Notes: generated by a model not told the origin, from the letters alone. 7,605 bases of DNA from Phycisphaerae bacterium (GCA_028712345.1 JAQTQF010000081.1:1-7605), one strand, 5' to 3'; positions 1-7,605 are shown, counted from the first letter of the stretch. Numbers and translations: made by a program.

Positions 1-3000
1 AACGAGCAAACAAGACAGATTGACCGGCTTATTGCAGATGCCAATTCTTCAATTCTCAAAAAGCAGCCTCGCCGGCAAATTGAGCAATATATGCAGGATT
101 ACCAGGTATGGGCACAGGCGGTTAATGAACTTACAACGCCTGAAACAGGTTTAAATACCGCCTACCGAGAGGCGGAAATCAGACTTAAGGATTTCAATCT
201 CGGGACCGAATCACTGGTTGAAGTGCTTGAGATGCCCGAAAAATCCGTCAAACGCGCAGAGATGATAGAGCAATTCAAGAGCAGCTTTCCAACAAGAGCT
301 GAAAAAATCGATAATCTCGTCAATGTATTTAAAGAATACCGTTCGGTCAGGGGCAGGATTGACGGCCCGGACGATGTAAAAAGAATGCTCAAAGGAGCAG
401 GTGTTCTCGAATTTCGTATTCTGCCCAAGCTGGACGACGGTAAGACCAACAAGGATGAAATTCTCACATATGTTGACGGGCTAAAGACAAAGGGTCCTAA
501 ACTTGCTTCAGACGGCAAATATATATGGGTACAGATAGAAGATTATGAAAACGGCACATGGCAAAGCAGCGAAAGAAACCAGATTATCGTCGGTTCCTTT
601 GCGGATAAGTATTATGTCCTGACAAGCAATCAAAAAAACGAATGTATGATTAAAGGCAGCGGCAAAAAGCCGTGGAAACTCCAAAAGGCCGGGGCTACTT
701 CCGACCAGATGGGCAGAAGAGCTATCGACTTTGCCTTTGATGAGGTCGGCGCTTCGCTGTTTTACAATGTAACAAGGAGCAATCTTCAAAGACCGCTTTG
801 CATAATACTCGACGGAGTGGCAATATCGGCTCCGAATATCAGGAGTGCTATCCGTTCTTACGGTATTATCGAGGGCGACTTCTCTCAGACAGAGCAGATA
901 GATATGGTTGATAAACTCAACGCCGGTTCACTGCCTGCCAGGTTGATTGACCCGCCTATTTCAGAAAAAACCATCGGACCAAGCATAGGTTCGGATAACC
1001 GCGACAAGGGCATCAAGGCAGGATTAATCGGTCTTTCCGCAGTTGCGGTCTTTATGCTCTTCTACTATACGCTTGCCGGCTCAATAGCTGATGTTGCTCT
1101 ATTTATGAATATACTTTTCATCCTCGGAATTATGGCACTGAGCAGAGCGACATTTACACTGCCCGGCATCGCGGGTATCATTTTGACAATCGGTATGAGT
1201 GTTGACGCAAATGTTCTTATCTTCGAGCGTATCCGCGAAGAGCAGCTCAAGGGTTCATCGCTGAGAATAGCAATCGACAGCGGCTACCAAAGGGCTTTCA
1301 GCACGATTTTTGACTCAAACATCACGACATTTATCACGGCTCTTATTCTTTATATGGCAGCATCGGAAGAGATTAAGGGCTTTGCACTTACCCTGATGCT
1401 CGGTATAGGTTCGAGTATGTTTACCGCCCTTTTCGTGACAAGGGTTATCTTCCAGCTCCTGCTCGGCAAAGGCATAATCCGTAACCATTTAACTATGATG
1501 AGGATTGTCAAAAACCCGACTATTAACTGGATGGGTATCAGAGGCGTAATGATAGCCTTGTCGCTTATTCTTGTAATAGGCGGACTGACAGTCTTTTACA
1601 CGAGAGACAACAATACCAACAATAAATATGACATCGAATTCACCGGCGGTACGAGCGTGCAAATAAATCTTAAGCCGGATTGTGCTATGGACCGCTCGGA
1701 AGTGGAAAACATAATCCGCACAGAAGGCCAGAAACTTAACAACAACGCAATCTCAGCAGCCAAGGTTTACAGCGTCGGCGAAAAAGATACAAAAGTTCAA
1801 TACGAAATTACAACTATTGAAACCAATAAGACAAATACCGAAATTTCATTTAATGATGAATCGGCGACAAGAACTCCTGCGGATATAATTGCAGATTTGA
1901 AAAAGGCACAGAAGCAAGTCAGAGGAATACTTAGCGACCTTATGGTTGTGCAGGATTCTCAGAATCGGCAAAAGTATCTGGTAAGCACCAGCCAGACAAA
2001 TAAATCCGTAGTTACGGAAATACTCGCTCTGGCGTATGATGCCAATACGGTTACAATAGGCGAACCTGTTGTAGATGAAATTGTCAGCCGGGCAATCAAA
2101 GAAGCCTTTGCGGGCAGGCTGCAGATTATGGAAAGCCTGGAACCTAAAATCGTCTCGTCTCAGAAAATAGACGATACCGTTCTGAATAAAATGCCCGAAT
2201 TGGGTGATTTCCTCGGCGGAATTATTATTCATTTCACCGTTGAAAAACCTGCGACTATTAGCGAGCTGAACAAAAGACTCAAGGATTTGCAATTCAAGCC
2301 GGATATGCAGAATATAGTATGGAACAATTATAGACTTTTCGACAGCAAATTAAACGCAGCCGATGAAAACCAGCAGAGTGAGTTTATCTATGTCAGCGCC
2401 GAACCTGAAGCCGGCTATCGCCAGTTAAGCGATGAAGAGTGGACAGGATTTGTAAATAACGAAACTGCTAAAATTACTCTGGCAGCAACTATGCAGACTT
2501 CGCTTCCCCGTGTTACGCAAATTGCTCCTTCGGTGGGCAATCAGGCAAAGGCCAGAGCGATAGTAGCTATCGTCCTGTCGCTCATTGCCATCGTTGCGTA
2601 TATCTGGGTCAGATTCGGTACGCTCCGTTATGGTCTTGCAGCAATTGTCGCTCTCGTTCACGATGTATCCATAACACTGGGAGCAGTTACGGCCTGTACA
2701 TATCTTGCTCCGACTAAATTCGGCCAAATGCTTCTTATCGGAGATTTCAAGATAGACCTTGCGATGATTGCGGCATTTTTGACTATTATCGGTTATTCGC
2801 TGAACGATACTATCGTTGTGTTCGACAGAATACGCGAAAACAGAGGAAGGCTGGCAACGGTAACACCGGAACTTATATCCAGCAGTATTAACCAGACATT
2901 GTCAAGAACACTGCTGACATCATTTACGACCTTCCTTGCGGTCGTTGTGATGTATATCTGGGGCGGGCCGGGATTGAGAGGCTTTACCTTTGCGATGCTG

Positions 3001-3102
3001 GTTGGTATCATAGTCGGTACTTATTCTTCTATCGCTATCGCGGCACCTATACTGATTCTCGGCAGTAAGGCTAAATTAGCAGCAAAGAAAAAAACAGTAT
3101 AA
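1..3102 (+). CDS. secDF: SecDF fusion, Sec translocon accessory motor (5' partial)
   Basis: This protein is a SecD-SecF fusion in the inner membrane that uses the proton gradient to help pull proteins out of the SecYEG channel. The frame is open from base 1 and the SecD first membrane helix is missing, so the start lies upstream; the ATG at 91 is internal. Residues here count from the codon at base 1 (1033 residues to TAA). Residues 1-125 are charged and helical. The P1 strand LEFR is at 136-139 and the DG..ISAPN head motif at 271-279. SecD membrane helices begin near 340 and include GMSVDANVLIFERIREE, with the conserved Asp at 402 (codon 1204-1206). The SecF half starts with a helix at 514-533 and FTGG at 547-550. 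It ends with GYSLNDTIVVFDRIREN (Asp936) and SRTLLTSFTT (Arg969), matching the Asp and Arg needed for proton transport in studied SecDF proteins. The SecF P4 loop (about 534-850) is roughly 200 residues longer than usual and appears duplicated. Identification is very secure. Confidence 0.97.
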   Translation, partial: NEQTRQIDRLIADANSSILKKQPRRQIEQYMQDYQVWAQAVNELTTPETGLNTAYREAEIRLKDFNLGTESLVEVLEMPEKSVKRAEMIEQFKSSFPTRAEKIDNLVNVFKEYRSVRGRIDGPDDVKRMLKGAGVLEFRILPKLDDGKTNKDEILTYVDGLKTKGPKLASDGKYIWVQIEDYENGTWQSSERNQIIVGSFADKYYVLTSNQKNECMIKGSGKKPWKLQKAGATSDQMGRRAIDFAFDEVGASLFYNVTRSNLQRPLCIILDGVAISAPNIRSAIRSYGIIEGDFSQTEQIDMVDKLNAGSLPARLIDPPISEKTIGPSIGSDNRDKGIKAGLIGLSAVAVFMLFYYTLAGSIADVALFMNILFILGIMALSRATFTLPGIAGIILTIGMSVDANVLIFERIREEQLKGSSLRIAIDSGYQRAFSTIFDSNITTFITALILYMAASEEIKGFALTLMLGIGSSMFTALFVTRVIFQLLLGKGIIRNHLTMMRIVKNPTINWMGIRGVMIALSLILVIGGLTVFYTRDNNTNNKYDIEFTGGTSVQINLKPDCAMDRSEVENIIRTEGQKLNNNAISAAKVYSVGEKDTKVQYEITTIETNKTNTEISFNDESATRTPADIIADLKKAQKQVRGILSDLMVVQDSQNRQKYLVSTSQTNKSVVTEILALAYDANTVTIGEPVVDEIVSRAIKEAFAGRLQIMESLEPKIVSSQKIDDTVLNKMPELGDFLGGIIIHFTVEKPATISELNKRLKDLQFKPDMQNIVWNNYRLFDSKLNAADENQQSEFIYVSAEPEAGYRQLSDEEWTGFVNNETAKITLAATMQTSLPRVTQIAPSVGNQAKARAIVAIVLSLIAIVAYIWVRFGTLRYGLAAIVALVHDVSITLGAVTACTYLAPTKFGQMLLIGDFKIDLAMIAAFLTIIGYSLNDTIVVFDRIRENRGRLATVTPELISSSINQTLSRTLLTSFTTFLAVVVMYIWGGPGLRGFTFAMLVGIIVGTYSSIAIAAPILILGSKAKLAAKKKTV

Positions 3103-3111
3103 CAATATAAA

Positions 3112-3528
3112 ATGCAAAAAGACATAAAGACAGGAATGCTCGCAGGAACCGTCCTGTGTTTTATAGCTGTGGTGTGGTTCTGCGTAAAAGAACAGGTTAT
3201 CAGTCAGCCTCTGATGAGAGTCGAGTCCAATATCAAAGAGACTCTTGCATCAGAGGCTGATAATAATACCTCGCAAATCAAACAAGAATCAATAGAAAGC
3301 ACATATATTCAGAATTACGAACAAACTCAGACCAATGCCGTGAAAACAGAGATAGCTGAGACCACAATAACTCACACCGTAACAGCCGGGCAGACATTAA
3401 GCGACATATCAAAAACCTATTACAATACCGCCGGCAAATGGAAGAAAATCTACGAAGCGAACAAGGAGCAATTTCCTATGGGTCCCGATGCAATACGACC
3501 CGGTATGAGGCTTGTTATCCCCCAGTGA
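3112..3528 (+). CDS. Membrane-anchored LysM domain protein
   Basis: This 138-residue protein has three parts. Residues 1-7 are a short cytoplasmic tail with two lysines. Residues 8-25 form one hydrophobic helix, a signal anchor without a lipobox. A Gln/Asn/Glu/Thr-rich linker (about 26-86) leads to a C-terminal LysM domain (about 87-138). The LysM signature is visible: THTVTAGQTLSDISKTYY at its start, a central KIYEAN, and IRPGMRLVIPQ at the very end. LysM domains bind N-acetylglucosamine-containing glycans, usually peptidoglycan, so the protein is probably tethered in the membrane and touches the cell wall. There is no catalytic domain. The ATG lies nine bases after the secDF stop, which suggests co-transcription and perhaps translational coupling. 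No clear Shine-Dalgarno precedes it; the upstream bases are only A-rich. A gene-specific function is not known to me; a role beside the Sec machinery is inference from position alone. Confidence 0.88.
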   Translation: MQKDIKTGMLAGTVLCFIAVVWFCVKEQVISQPLMRVESNIKETLASEADNNTSQIKQESIESTYIQNYEQTQTNAVKTEIAETTITHTVTAGQTLSDISKTYYNTAGKWKKIYEANKEQFPMGPDAIRPGMRLVIPQ

Positions 3529-3550
3529 AAATAGAACGCAGTCCTATGGG

Positions 3551-3608
3551 CTCCTTACGGAGAATACAGTAGTCTGAATACAGAATAAGGAACCCGCCTT
3601 ATGGCGGG
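3551..3608. repeat. Small inverted and direct repeats in the convergent spacer
   Basis: Besides the terminator stem, this spacer holds three short repeats. CTCC-TTAC-GGAG is a 4-bp stem (3551-3562). GAATACAG occurs twice (3562-3569 and 3576-3583). ATAAGG (3585-3590) and CCTTAT (3597-3602) form a perfect 6-bp inverted repeat that overlaps the left arm and loop of the GC hairpin, so the two stems cannot form together. All are short enough to arise by chance; together they could be a degraded small intergenic repeat. No gene is visible in the spacer. Confidence 0.4.
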
Positions 3609-3616
3609 ACTGTTTT
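3593..3616 (+). terminator. Probable rho-independent terminator of the secDF-lysM operon
   Basis: A perfect 6-bp GC-only stem, CCCGCC (3593-3598) with GGCGGG (3603-3608), encloses the loop TTAT and is followed by ACTGTTTTC. It sits 64 bases after the LysM stop and just before the end of the convergent lactonase gene, where a terminator is expected. The T-tract is short (four T after ACTG), so it is not ideal. On the minus strand the hairpin is followed by TTCCTTATTCTG, also T-rich, so it may serve both convergent genes. Confidence 0.6.
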
Positions 3617-4369
3617 CTAAAGCAGTTTTGCCGCCTCGCCGTCAATAAGCCAGGTAACCTTATCGAGAATCGGCCAGAGAGTATGAACAGGATATTTAAC
3701 TTCATCCGGGCTGCCAAGCAAGACTTCCCGAACAATTGAGGCTTTTTCATCGCCTGAGACCATTACAACCAGTTGCCGAGCGGCACACATTACAGGATGA
3801 GTAAGGGTGATTCTGTTCAGGCCGCTTTCCAACTGATAAACAATAGTTACCAAATCGTCGGTATCAAACAAGGCATAAGAGTTAGGAAGAAGCGAACCAA
3901 TGTGGCCATCAGGACCCATACCAAGAACCATAAGATCAAATTCAGGAATTTGTCCCGGAGCAAGATTAAAAACCTGCTGCAGCGCGTATTCATAATCTCT
4001 AACTGCCTGACCATAATCATTGGTCTCACCCACTATCCGATGAACATTTCTCGGTGAAATTGAAATCCATTTCAAAAATGTATCATTGGCAAGTTTGTAA
4101 TTACTGTCCGACGACTGCGGATTTACACACCTTTCGTCAACCCAGAACAGCTCCGTTTTGTTCCATGGCAGATTGAAGGCTTTGCTGTCAGTGCCAAGAA
4201 GTTCGTAAAATCTTCGAGGTGTTTTACCTCCTGAAATAGCTACGCGAAAAACATCCTTTTGGCTAACCGCATTTTGGGCTGAAGCAGTAAAAATCTCAAA
4301 CGCCCTTCTGGCAAGCTCCTCGGAATCTTTCACATCAACGATATTGATTTTATTGTTTAATAGTTTCAT
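3617..4369 (-). CDS. pgl: 6-phosphogluconolactonase (Pgl/DevB family)
   Basis: This cytosolic enzyme hydrolyses 6-phosphoglucono-delta-lactone to 6-phosphogluconate, the second step of the oxidative pentose phosphate pathway. At 250 residues it has the usual length of the DevB-type family. Visible signatures are AISGGKTPRRFYELL at 44-58 (phosphate-binding loop), FWVDERCV at 75-82 followed by DSNYKLA at 88-94, FDLMVLGMGPDGHIGSLLP at 144-162, and RITLTHPV at 186-193. The second His of the GMG.DGH motif is intact. The related fold of glucosamine-6-phosphate deaminase is less likely because the DERCV..SNY and GPDGH patterns are those of lactonases. The ATG at 4369 is supported by an upstream AAGAGGG at good spacing. 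The gene converges on secDF-lysM and follows the efflux permease gene on the same strand after 258 bases. No zwf or gnd is adjacent, so it seems to stand alone here. Confidence 0.94.
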   Translation of the reverse strand: MKLLNNKINIVDVKDSEELARRAFEIFTASAQNAVSQKDVFRVAISGGKTPRRFYELLGTDSKAFNLPWNKTELFWVDERCVNPQSSDSNYKLANDTFLKWISISPRNVHRIVGETNDYGQAVRDYEYALQQVFNLAPGQIPEFDLMVLGMGPDGHIGSLLPNSYALFDTDDLVTIVYQLESGLNRITLTHPVMCAARQLVVMVSGDEKASIVREVLLGSPDEVKYPVHTLWPILDKVTWLIDGEAAKLL

Positions 4370-4376
4370 AATCCAA

Positions 4377-4383
4377 CCCTCTT
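4377..4383 (-). promoter_or_regulatory. Ribosome binding site of pgl
   Basis: Read on the minus strand, AAGAGGG lies seven bases (TTGGATT) before the ATG whose first base is 4369. It is the only recognisable Shine-Dalgarno sequence before a start codon in the window, and it supports that ATG as the true start of the lactonase. Confidence 0.6.
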
Positions 4384-4481
4384 ATCTTTTAACACCTTTC
4401 TACAAGATACGCACCCCAAATATGAAAAGTTTGCAATATCTCTCAGTTGTTTGATTTACCTATGTATTATGGCCGCTGGAG

Positions 4482-4495
4482 GTGGCAATTACCAC
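4482..4495. promoter_or_regulatory. Operator-like dyad in the pgl upstream region
   Basis: GTGGCAATTACCAC is a 14-bp palindrome broken by one mismatched pair. It lies in the AT-rich 258-base spacer (4370-4627) between the permease and lactonase genes. On the minus strand TATAAA (4503-4508) lies just upstream and could be a -10 element. That would place the dyad at about the first transcribed bases, a typical repressor position. No good -35 is seen at standard spacing; TTTACC at 4528-4533 is 19 bases away. The spacer also holds a run of seven A at 4531-4537 and CCGCGG at 4524-4529. I see no convincing gene or RNA in it. The operator role is inference. Confidence 0.25.
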
Positions 4496-4627
4496 TAAAA
4501 ATTTTATAACGCCACAAACAGCTCCGCGGTAAAAAAATTTAACTCTTTTCAGGGTAATAAGTTACAGCAAACACAGGAGTTGTTTATATTTTCGACATCT
4601 ACTATCTTGAAATCAATTCTGAGCGAT

Positions 4628-7605
4628 TTACGGATTATGTTTTTTTCTCCTGATTCTTTCGGTAGCTTTTTGAACAACCAGATAGAAGACCGGTGTCATT
4701 GAAACGCCGAGAACTGTCGCAGCGAACATTCCACCAAAGACCGCAGTACCCAAAGCGCGTCTTGCAACGGCGCCTGCACCTGTAGCAATAACAAGCGGAA
4801 TCGTTCCGATAAGCGTCGATAATGCCGTCATAAGAATCGGACGAAAACGGAGACGCGCCGCTTCTATCGCGGCTTCCTCTATGCCGTGGCCATGCTCGTG
4901 GTATGTCTTGGCAAACTCGACCAGCAAAATAGCGGTTTTAGTGGCCAGGCCAATTAACAGCACGATTCCTATCTGAGTATAGATATTATTGTCAAACGAC
5001 CTTGCCCATGTGAAAGAGACGGCACCGAGCAGCGAGAGCGGCACGGCAAATACGATTGCTATCGGGATAGTCCAGCTTTCATACTGAGCGGCGAGGAAGA
5101 GGAATGCAAACAGCGCGGCAATCATAAATATTTTCGGAGCCTGATTGCCGGCACGGATTTCCTGATAGCTCATTCCTGACCATTCATAGCCGATATTTTC
5201 GGGAAGCGTTTCCTTGCATAATTTTTCCATTTCCTTAATGGCCTGGCCGGAACTGAAACCGGGTTTTGAAATTCCCGAAATGGTCGTTGACGGATACATA
5301 TTATAATGCGTTACAATCTGCGGGCCGACAATATCCCTGACAGAAAGCAAAGTTCGAAGGGGAATCATCTGTCCCTGATTATTTCGCACCTCAAGCTGAC
5401 CGATATTGTCGGCGATGGCGCGGAAATTTTTGTCTGCCTGTGCGATAACCTTGAAAGTTCTGCCGAAAAGAGTGAAGTCATTGACATAAGAACTGCCCAA
5501 ATAGGTTTGGAGGGTATCAAAAATCATATCCAATGGAACGCCAAGAGTTTTTGCCTTGACGCGGTCAACATCTACATAGACTTGAGGAATATTGGCGCGG
5601 AAAGTGCTGTTGAGCCTGGTAACTGCCGGACTGGCACTGGCGCGAAAGACGAGATTGTTGGCCGCAGTCTCAAGGCCGGCCAAACCGATGCCGCCTCTGT
5701 CCTGAAGCTTCAGTTCAAACCCGCCGGTGTTACCCATTCCGTGAACGGCAGGAGGCGCAAAGGCCAGGCAAAAAGCGTCGGTTATACCGAAGAGCCTCAT
5801 TTGCAGGCCCCGCACGATATTGGAAACATGCAGCGACGGATTTTTTCTCTCCGACCACGGCGTAAGTCTTACGAAACTGACCGCACCATTTGGTATCGCG
5901 GCGCCATCGAGCATTGAATATCCGCCGACTACGGCATAATCCCTAATACCCGGCGTACTGGCAAGAATACTTTCTATCTTATTCGTAACCTGACGGGTTC
6001 TGTCGATTGTGGCTCCATCCGGCAGGAGAGCGTTGACGAAAAACCCTCCCTCATCCTCGTCGGGAATAAAAGCTGTAGGCAGAGATTTGAGACCCAGCAG
6101 AGATATGCCGGTCATCAGCGCAAATAAAATCATTACAAGTACACTTTTCCTCATAATGGAACGCACCATTCCAACATATCGGTTTGTTGACCTTTTCATA
6201 AACCTGTCAAAAATGGCGGTGAAACTGTTTTGGTCATTGCTGCGAGGACGAAGCAGCATAGCACATAGGGCCGGACTCATCGTCAAGGCATTAAGACTTG
6301 AGAAAACGACCGCGACGGAAATTGTAACGCCAAACTGCTGATAGAGCCTTCCGGTAATACCGCCCATTACCACGGTAGGAACAAAAACCGCCAGCAGCAC
6401 AAGAGTGGTGGCAATAATCGGGCCGGTAATCTGCTGTATCGCTTTGAGAGCGGCTTCTTTGGACGGGAGTTTTTCTTCCTCAATGATTCGGCTGACATTT
6501 TCGACGACAACAATCGCATCATCGACAACAATACCGATAACCAATACGAGACCGAACATAGTCAGGGTATTAATCGACATACCCAGAGCAAAGAGCACCG
6601 CAAATGTACCAATCAATGATACTGGAATCGTAATCGAGGGAATCAATGTGGCACGCCAGTCTTCGAGGAAAATATAAACTGTAAAAATTACCAGACATAC
6701 CGCAATTCCGAGTGTTATGAGAACTTCTTTGATGGATTCCTGAATAAATAATGTCGGGTTGTACGGAATAAAATATTTCATTCCCGGCGGAAAGGTTTTC
6801 GATAATTCATCGAGAGCTTTTTGTGCGCCTTCGGCAACGGCAAGGGCATTGGTGCCGGGAGTTTGAAATATTGCCATCGCCACGGCCGGTTTGCCGTTGA
6901 GCCTGACATATTGAGAGTAACCTGCCGAGCCTAATTCGACTCTGGCAACATCTTTGAGGCGGAGAATCCGGCCATCGGGAGCGGCTTTAAGTATGATATT
7001 TTCAAATTCCTGCTGACTGCTCAGCCTGCCCTGCATTTTGACGGTGTATTGAAACTGCTGGTTTTTCGGACTCGGCGCTGCGCCAACCTGTCCGGCGGCA
7101 ACCTGAACATTTTGTTCGCGAACAGCGGCAAGCACATCGTTCGTCGTAAGATTGCGAGCCTTGATTTTGTCCGGGTCGAGCCATAGCCGCATAGAAAAAT
7201 CTTTGGAGCCGAAAACCATAATGCTGCCGACGCCGGGGACGCGAGAGAGGACATCTTTGATTCGCAGATTAATGAAATTGCTCATATAAATTTCATCGTA
7301 TCGCCCGTCCGGAGAATTGAGAGCGGCCACCATCGTAATGTTGGAAGATTGCTTCTGCACGGTAACGCCCTGCCGTTTGACTTCTTCGGGCAGTTTGGCT
7401 TCCACCATCGCGACGCGATTCTGCACGAGCACCGCAGCCATATCGACATCAGTTCCAACCTCAAAAGTTACCGTAATCTGCATAGAACCGTCGTTGGAAC
7501 TGCTGGACGACATATACAGCATATGGTCAAGACCGTTTATAGCCTCTTCAATAATCGTAGCGACCGTCTCGGCCATAACTTCAGAATTTGCGCCCGGATA
7601 GGCCG
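4628..7605 (-). CDS. RND (HAE1) multidrug efflux permease, MexF/AcrB-like (5' partial)
   Basis: This is the inner-membrane pump subunit of a tripartite RND exporter, which couples proton entry to drug or lipophile export through a periplasmic adaptor and an outer-membrane channel. The frame runs past ATG 7576 to the right edge, reading AYPGANSEV before MAETVATIIEE. That matches the AcrB segment near residue 50, so about 45 residues are missing and the ATG is not the start. Visible landmarks are HMLYMSSSS, GIVVDDAIVVVENV (proton-relay Asp pair, codons 6518-6523, equivalent to AcrB D407/D408), PPAVHGMGNTGGFELKLQDR, LAAQYESW, GLATKTAILLVEFAK (Lys codon 4937-4939, like K940) and RFRPILMT (Arg 4847-4849, Thr 4826-4828, like R971 and T978). 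All proton-relay residues are present, so the pump looks functional. Wording around the first half resembles MexF/BpeF/OqxB-type pumps. The full protein would be about 1040 residues, normal for the family. Substrates cannot be told from sequence. An adaptor gene is expected upstream, outside the window. Confidence 0.96.
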   Translation of the reverse strand, partial: AYPGANSEVMAETVATIIEEAINGLDHMLYMSSSSSNDGSMQITVTFEVGTDVDMAAVLVQNRVAMVEAKLPEEVKRQGVTVQKQSSNITMVAALNSPDGRYDEIYMSNFINLRIKDVLSRVPGVGSIMVFGSKDFSMRLWLDPDKIKARNLTTNDVLAAVREQNVQVAAGQVGAAPSPKNQQFQYTVKMQGRLSSQQEFENIILKAAPDGRILRLKDVARVELGSAGYSQYVRLNGKPAVAMAIFQTPGTNALAVAEGAQKALDELSKTFPPGMKYFIPYNPTLFIQESIKEVLITLGIAVCLVIFTVYIFLEDWRATLIPSITIPVSLIGTFAVLFALGMSINTLTMFGLVLVIGIVVDDAIVVVENVSRIIEEEKLPSKEAALKAIQQITGPIIATTLVLLAVFVPTVVMGGITGRLYQQFGVTISVAVVFSSLNALTMSPALCAMLLRPRSNDQNSFTAIFDRFMKRSTNRYVGMVRSIMRKSVLVMILFALMTGISLLGLKSLPTAFIPDEDEGGFFVNALLPDGATIDRTRQVTNKIESILASTPGIRDYAVVGGYSMLDGAAIPNGAVSFVRLTPWSERKNPSLHVSNIVRGLQMRLFGITDAFCLAFAPPAVHGMGNTGGFELKLQDRGGIGLAGLETAANNLVFRASASPAVTRLNSTFRANIPQVYVDVDRVKAKTLGVPLDMIFDTLQTYLGSSYVNDFTLFGRTFKVIAQADKNFRAIADNIGQLEVRNNQGQMIPLRTLLSVRDIVGPQIVTHYNMYPSTTISGISKPGFSSGQAIKEMEKLCKETLPENIGYEWSGMSYQEIRAGNQAPKIFMIAALFAFLFLAAQYESWTIPIAIVFAVPLSLLGAVSFTWARSFDNNIYTQIGIVLLIGLATKTAILLVEFAKTYHEHGHGIEEAAIEAARLRFRPILMTALSTLIGTIPLVIATGAGAVARRALGTAVFGGMFAATVLGVSMTPVFYLVVQKATERIRRKKHNP

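Noticed and set aside
91..93. ATG at 91 as the start of the SecD-SecF gene
   Set aside because: The frame is open from base 1 through this point, and the SecD first membrane helix and early periplasmic strands are absent downstream, so the real start must lie upstream of the window.
1846..2292. A 148-codon minus-strand frame opposite the enlarged SecF periplasmic region
   Set aside because: The plus strand here is continuous with the SecDF frame and shows P4-like motifs; the antisense frame has no family features.
4463..4510. A 15-codon plus-strand frame encoding a Trp- and Arg-containing peptide in the 4370-4627 spacer
   Set aside because: There is no ribosome binding site or promoter at proper spacing, and a frame this short is expected by chance.
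4531..4581. Possible terminator of the permease gene: minus-strand AACTC/GAGTT arms followed by AAA and seven T
   Set aside because: The stem is only 5 bp with a loop of about 31 bases, too weak to call a rho-independent terminator; the T-run alone is not enough in an AT-rich spacer.
5306..5917. A 203-codon open frame on the plus strand inside the permease gene
   Set aside because: It is antisense to a highly conserved RND coding region, has no recognisable domain and no ribosome binding site; it is a shadow frame.
7574..7576. ATG at 7576 (minus) as the start of the efflux permease
   Set aside because: The upstream in-frame codons read AYPGANSEV, the conserved AcrB-family sequence near residue 50, so this Met is internal.

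Overview
The window holds four protein-coding genes, two of them cut by the window edges, and no RNA genes, insertion sequences or CRISPR arrays that I can see. It looks like ordinary bacterial chromosome of moderate GC. Three traits point tentatively to Planctomycetota, possibly a Phycisphaerae/Sedimentisphaerales-type lineage: a fused SecD-SecF with greatly enlarged periplasmic domains, a small membrane-anchored LysM protein directly behind it, and weak or absent Shine-Dalgarno signals. No marker gene proves this assignment.

Layout. Bases 1-3102 (+) encode most of a SecDF fusion, the proton-driven accessory motor of the Sec translocon. Its start lies upstream of the window. Nine bases later comes a 138-residue single-pass LysM protein (3112-3528, +), probably in the same operon. 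A short convergent spacer (3529-3616) carries a GC-rich hairpin that overlaps a second, mutually exclusive stem. On the minus strand lie a 6-phosphogluconolactonase (3617-4369) and, after a 258-base AT-rich spacer, the C-terminal ~95% of an RND/HAE1 multidrug-efflux-type permease (4628-7605), whose first ~45 residues lie beyond the right edge.

How the genes relate. SecDF and the LysM protein plausibly act together at the cell envelope, in protein export and peptidoglycan contact. The efflux permease would work with a periplasmic adaptor that is probably encoded just outside the window. The lactonase is cytosolic (oxidative pentose phosphate pathway) and has no pathway partner here. It may be transcribed separately from the permease gene.

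The most interesting observation is in SecDF. The SecF periplasmic (P4) region is about three times its usual size and appears to contain two copies of the P4 fold. Each copy has its own Gly-Gly strand motif at the start and its own GP/AP-type motif at the end. The SecD part also carries a long charged helical stretch ahead of its conserved P1 strand. I did not find a clearly new multi-gene system.
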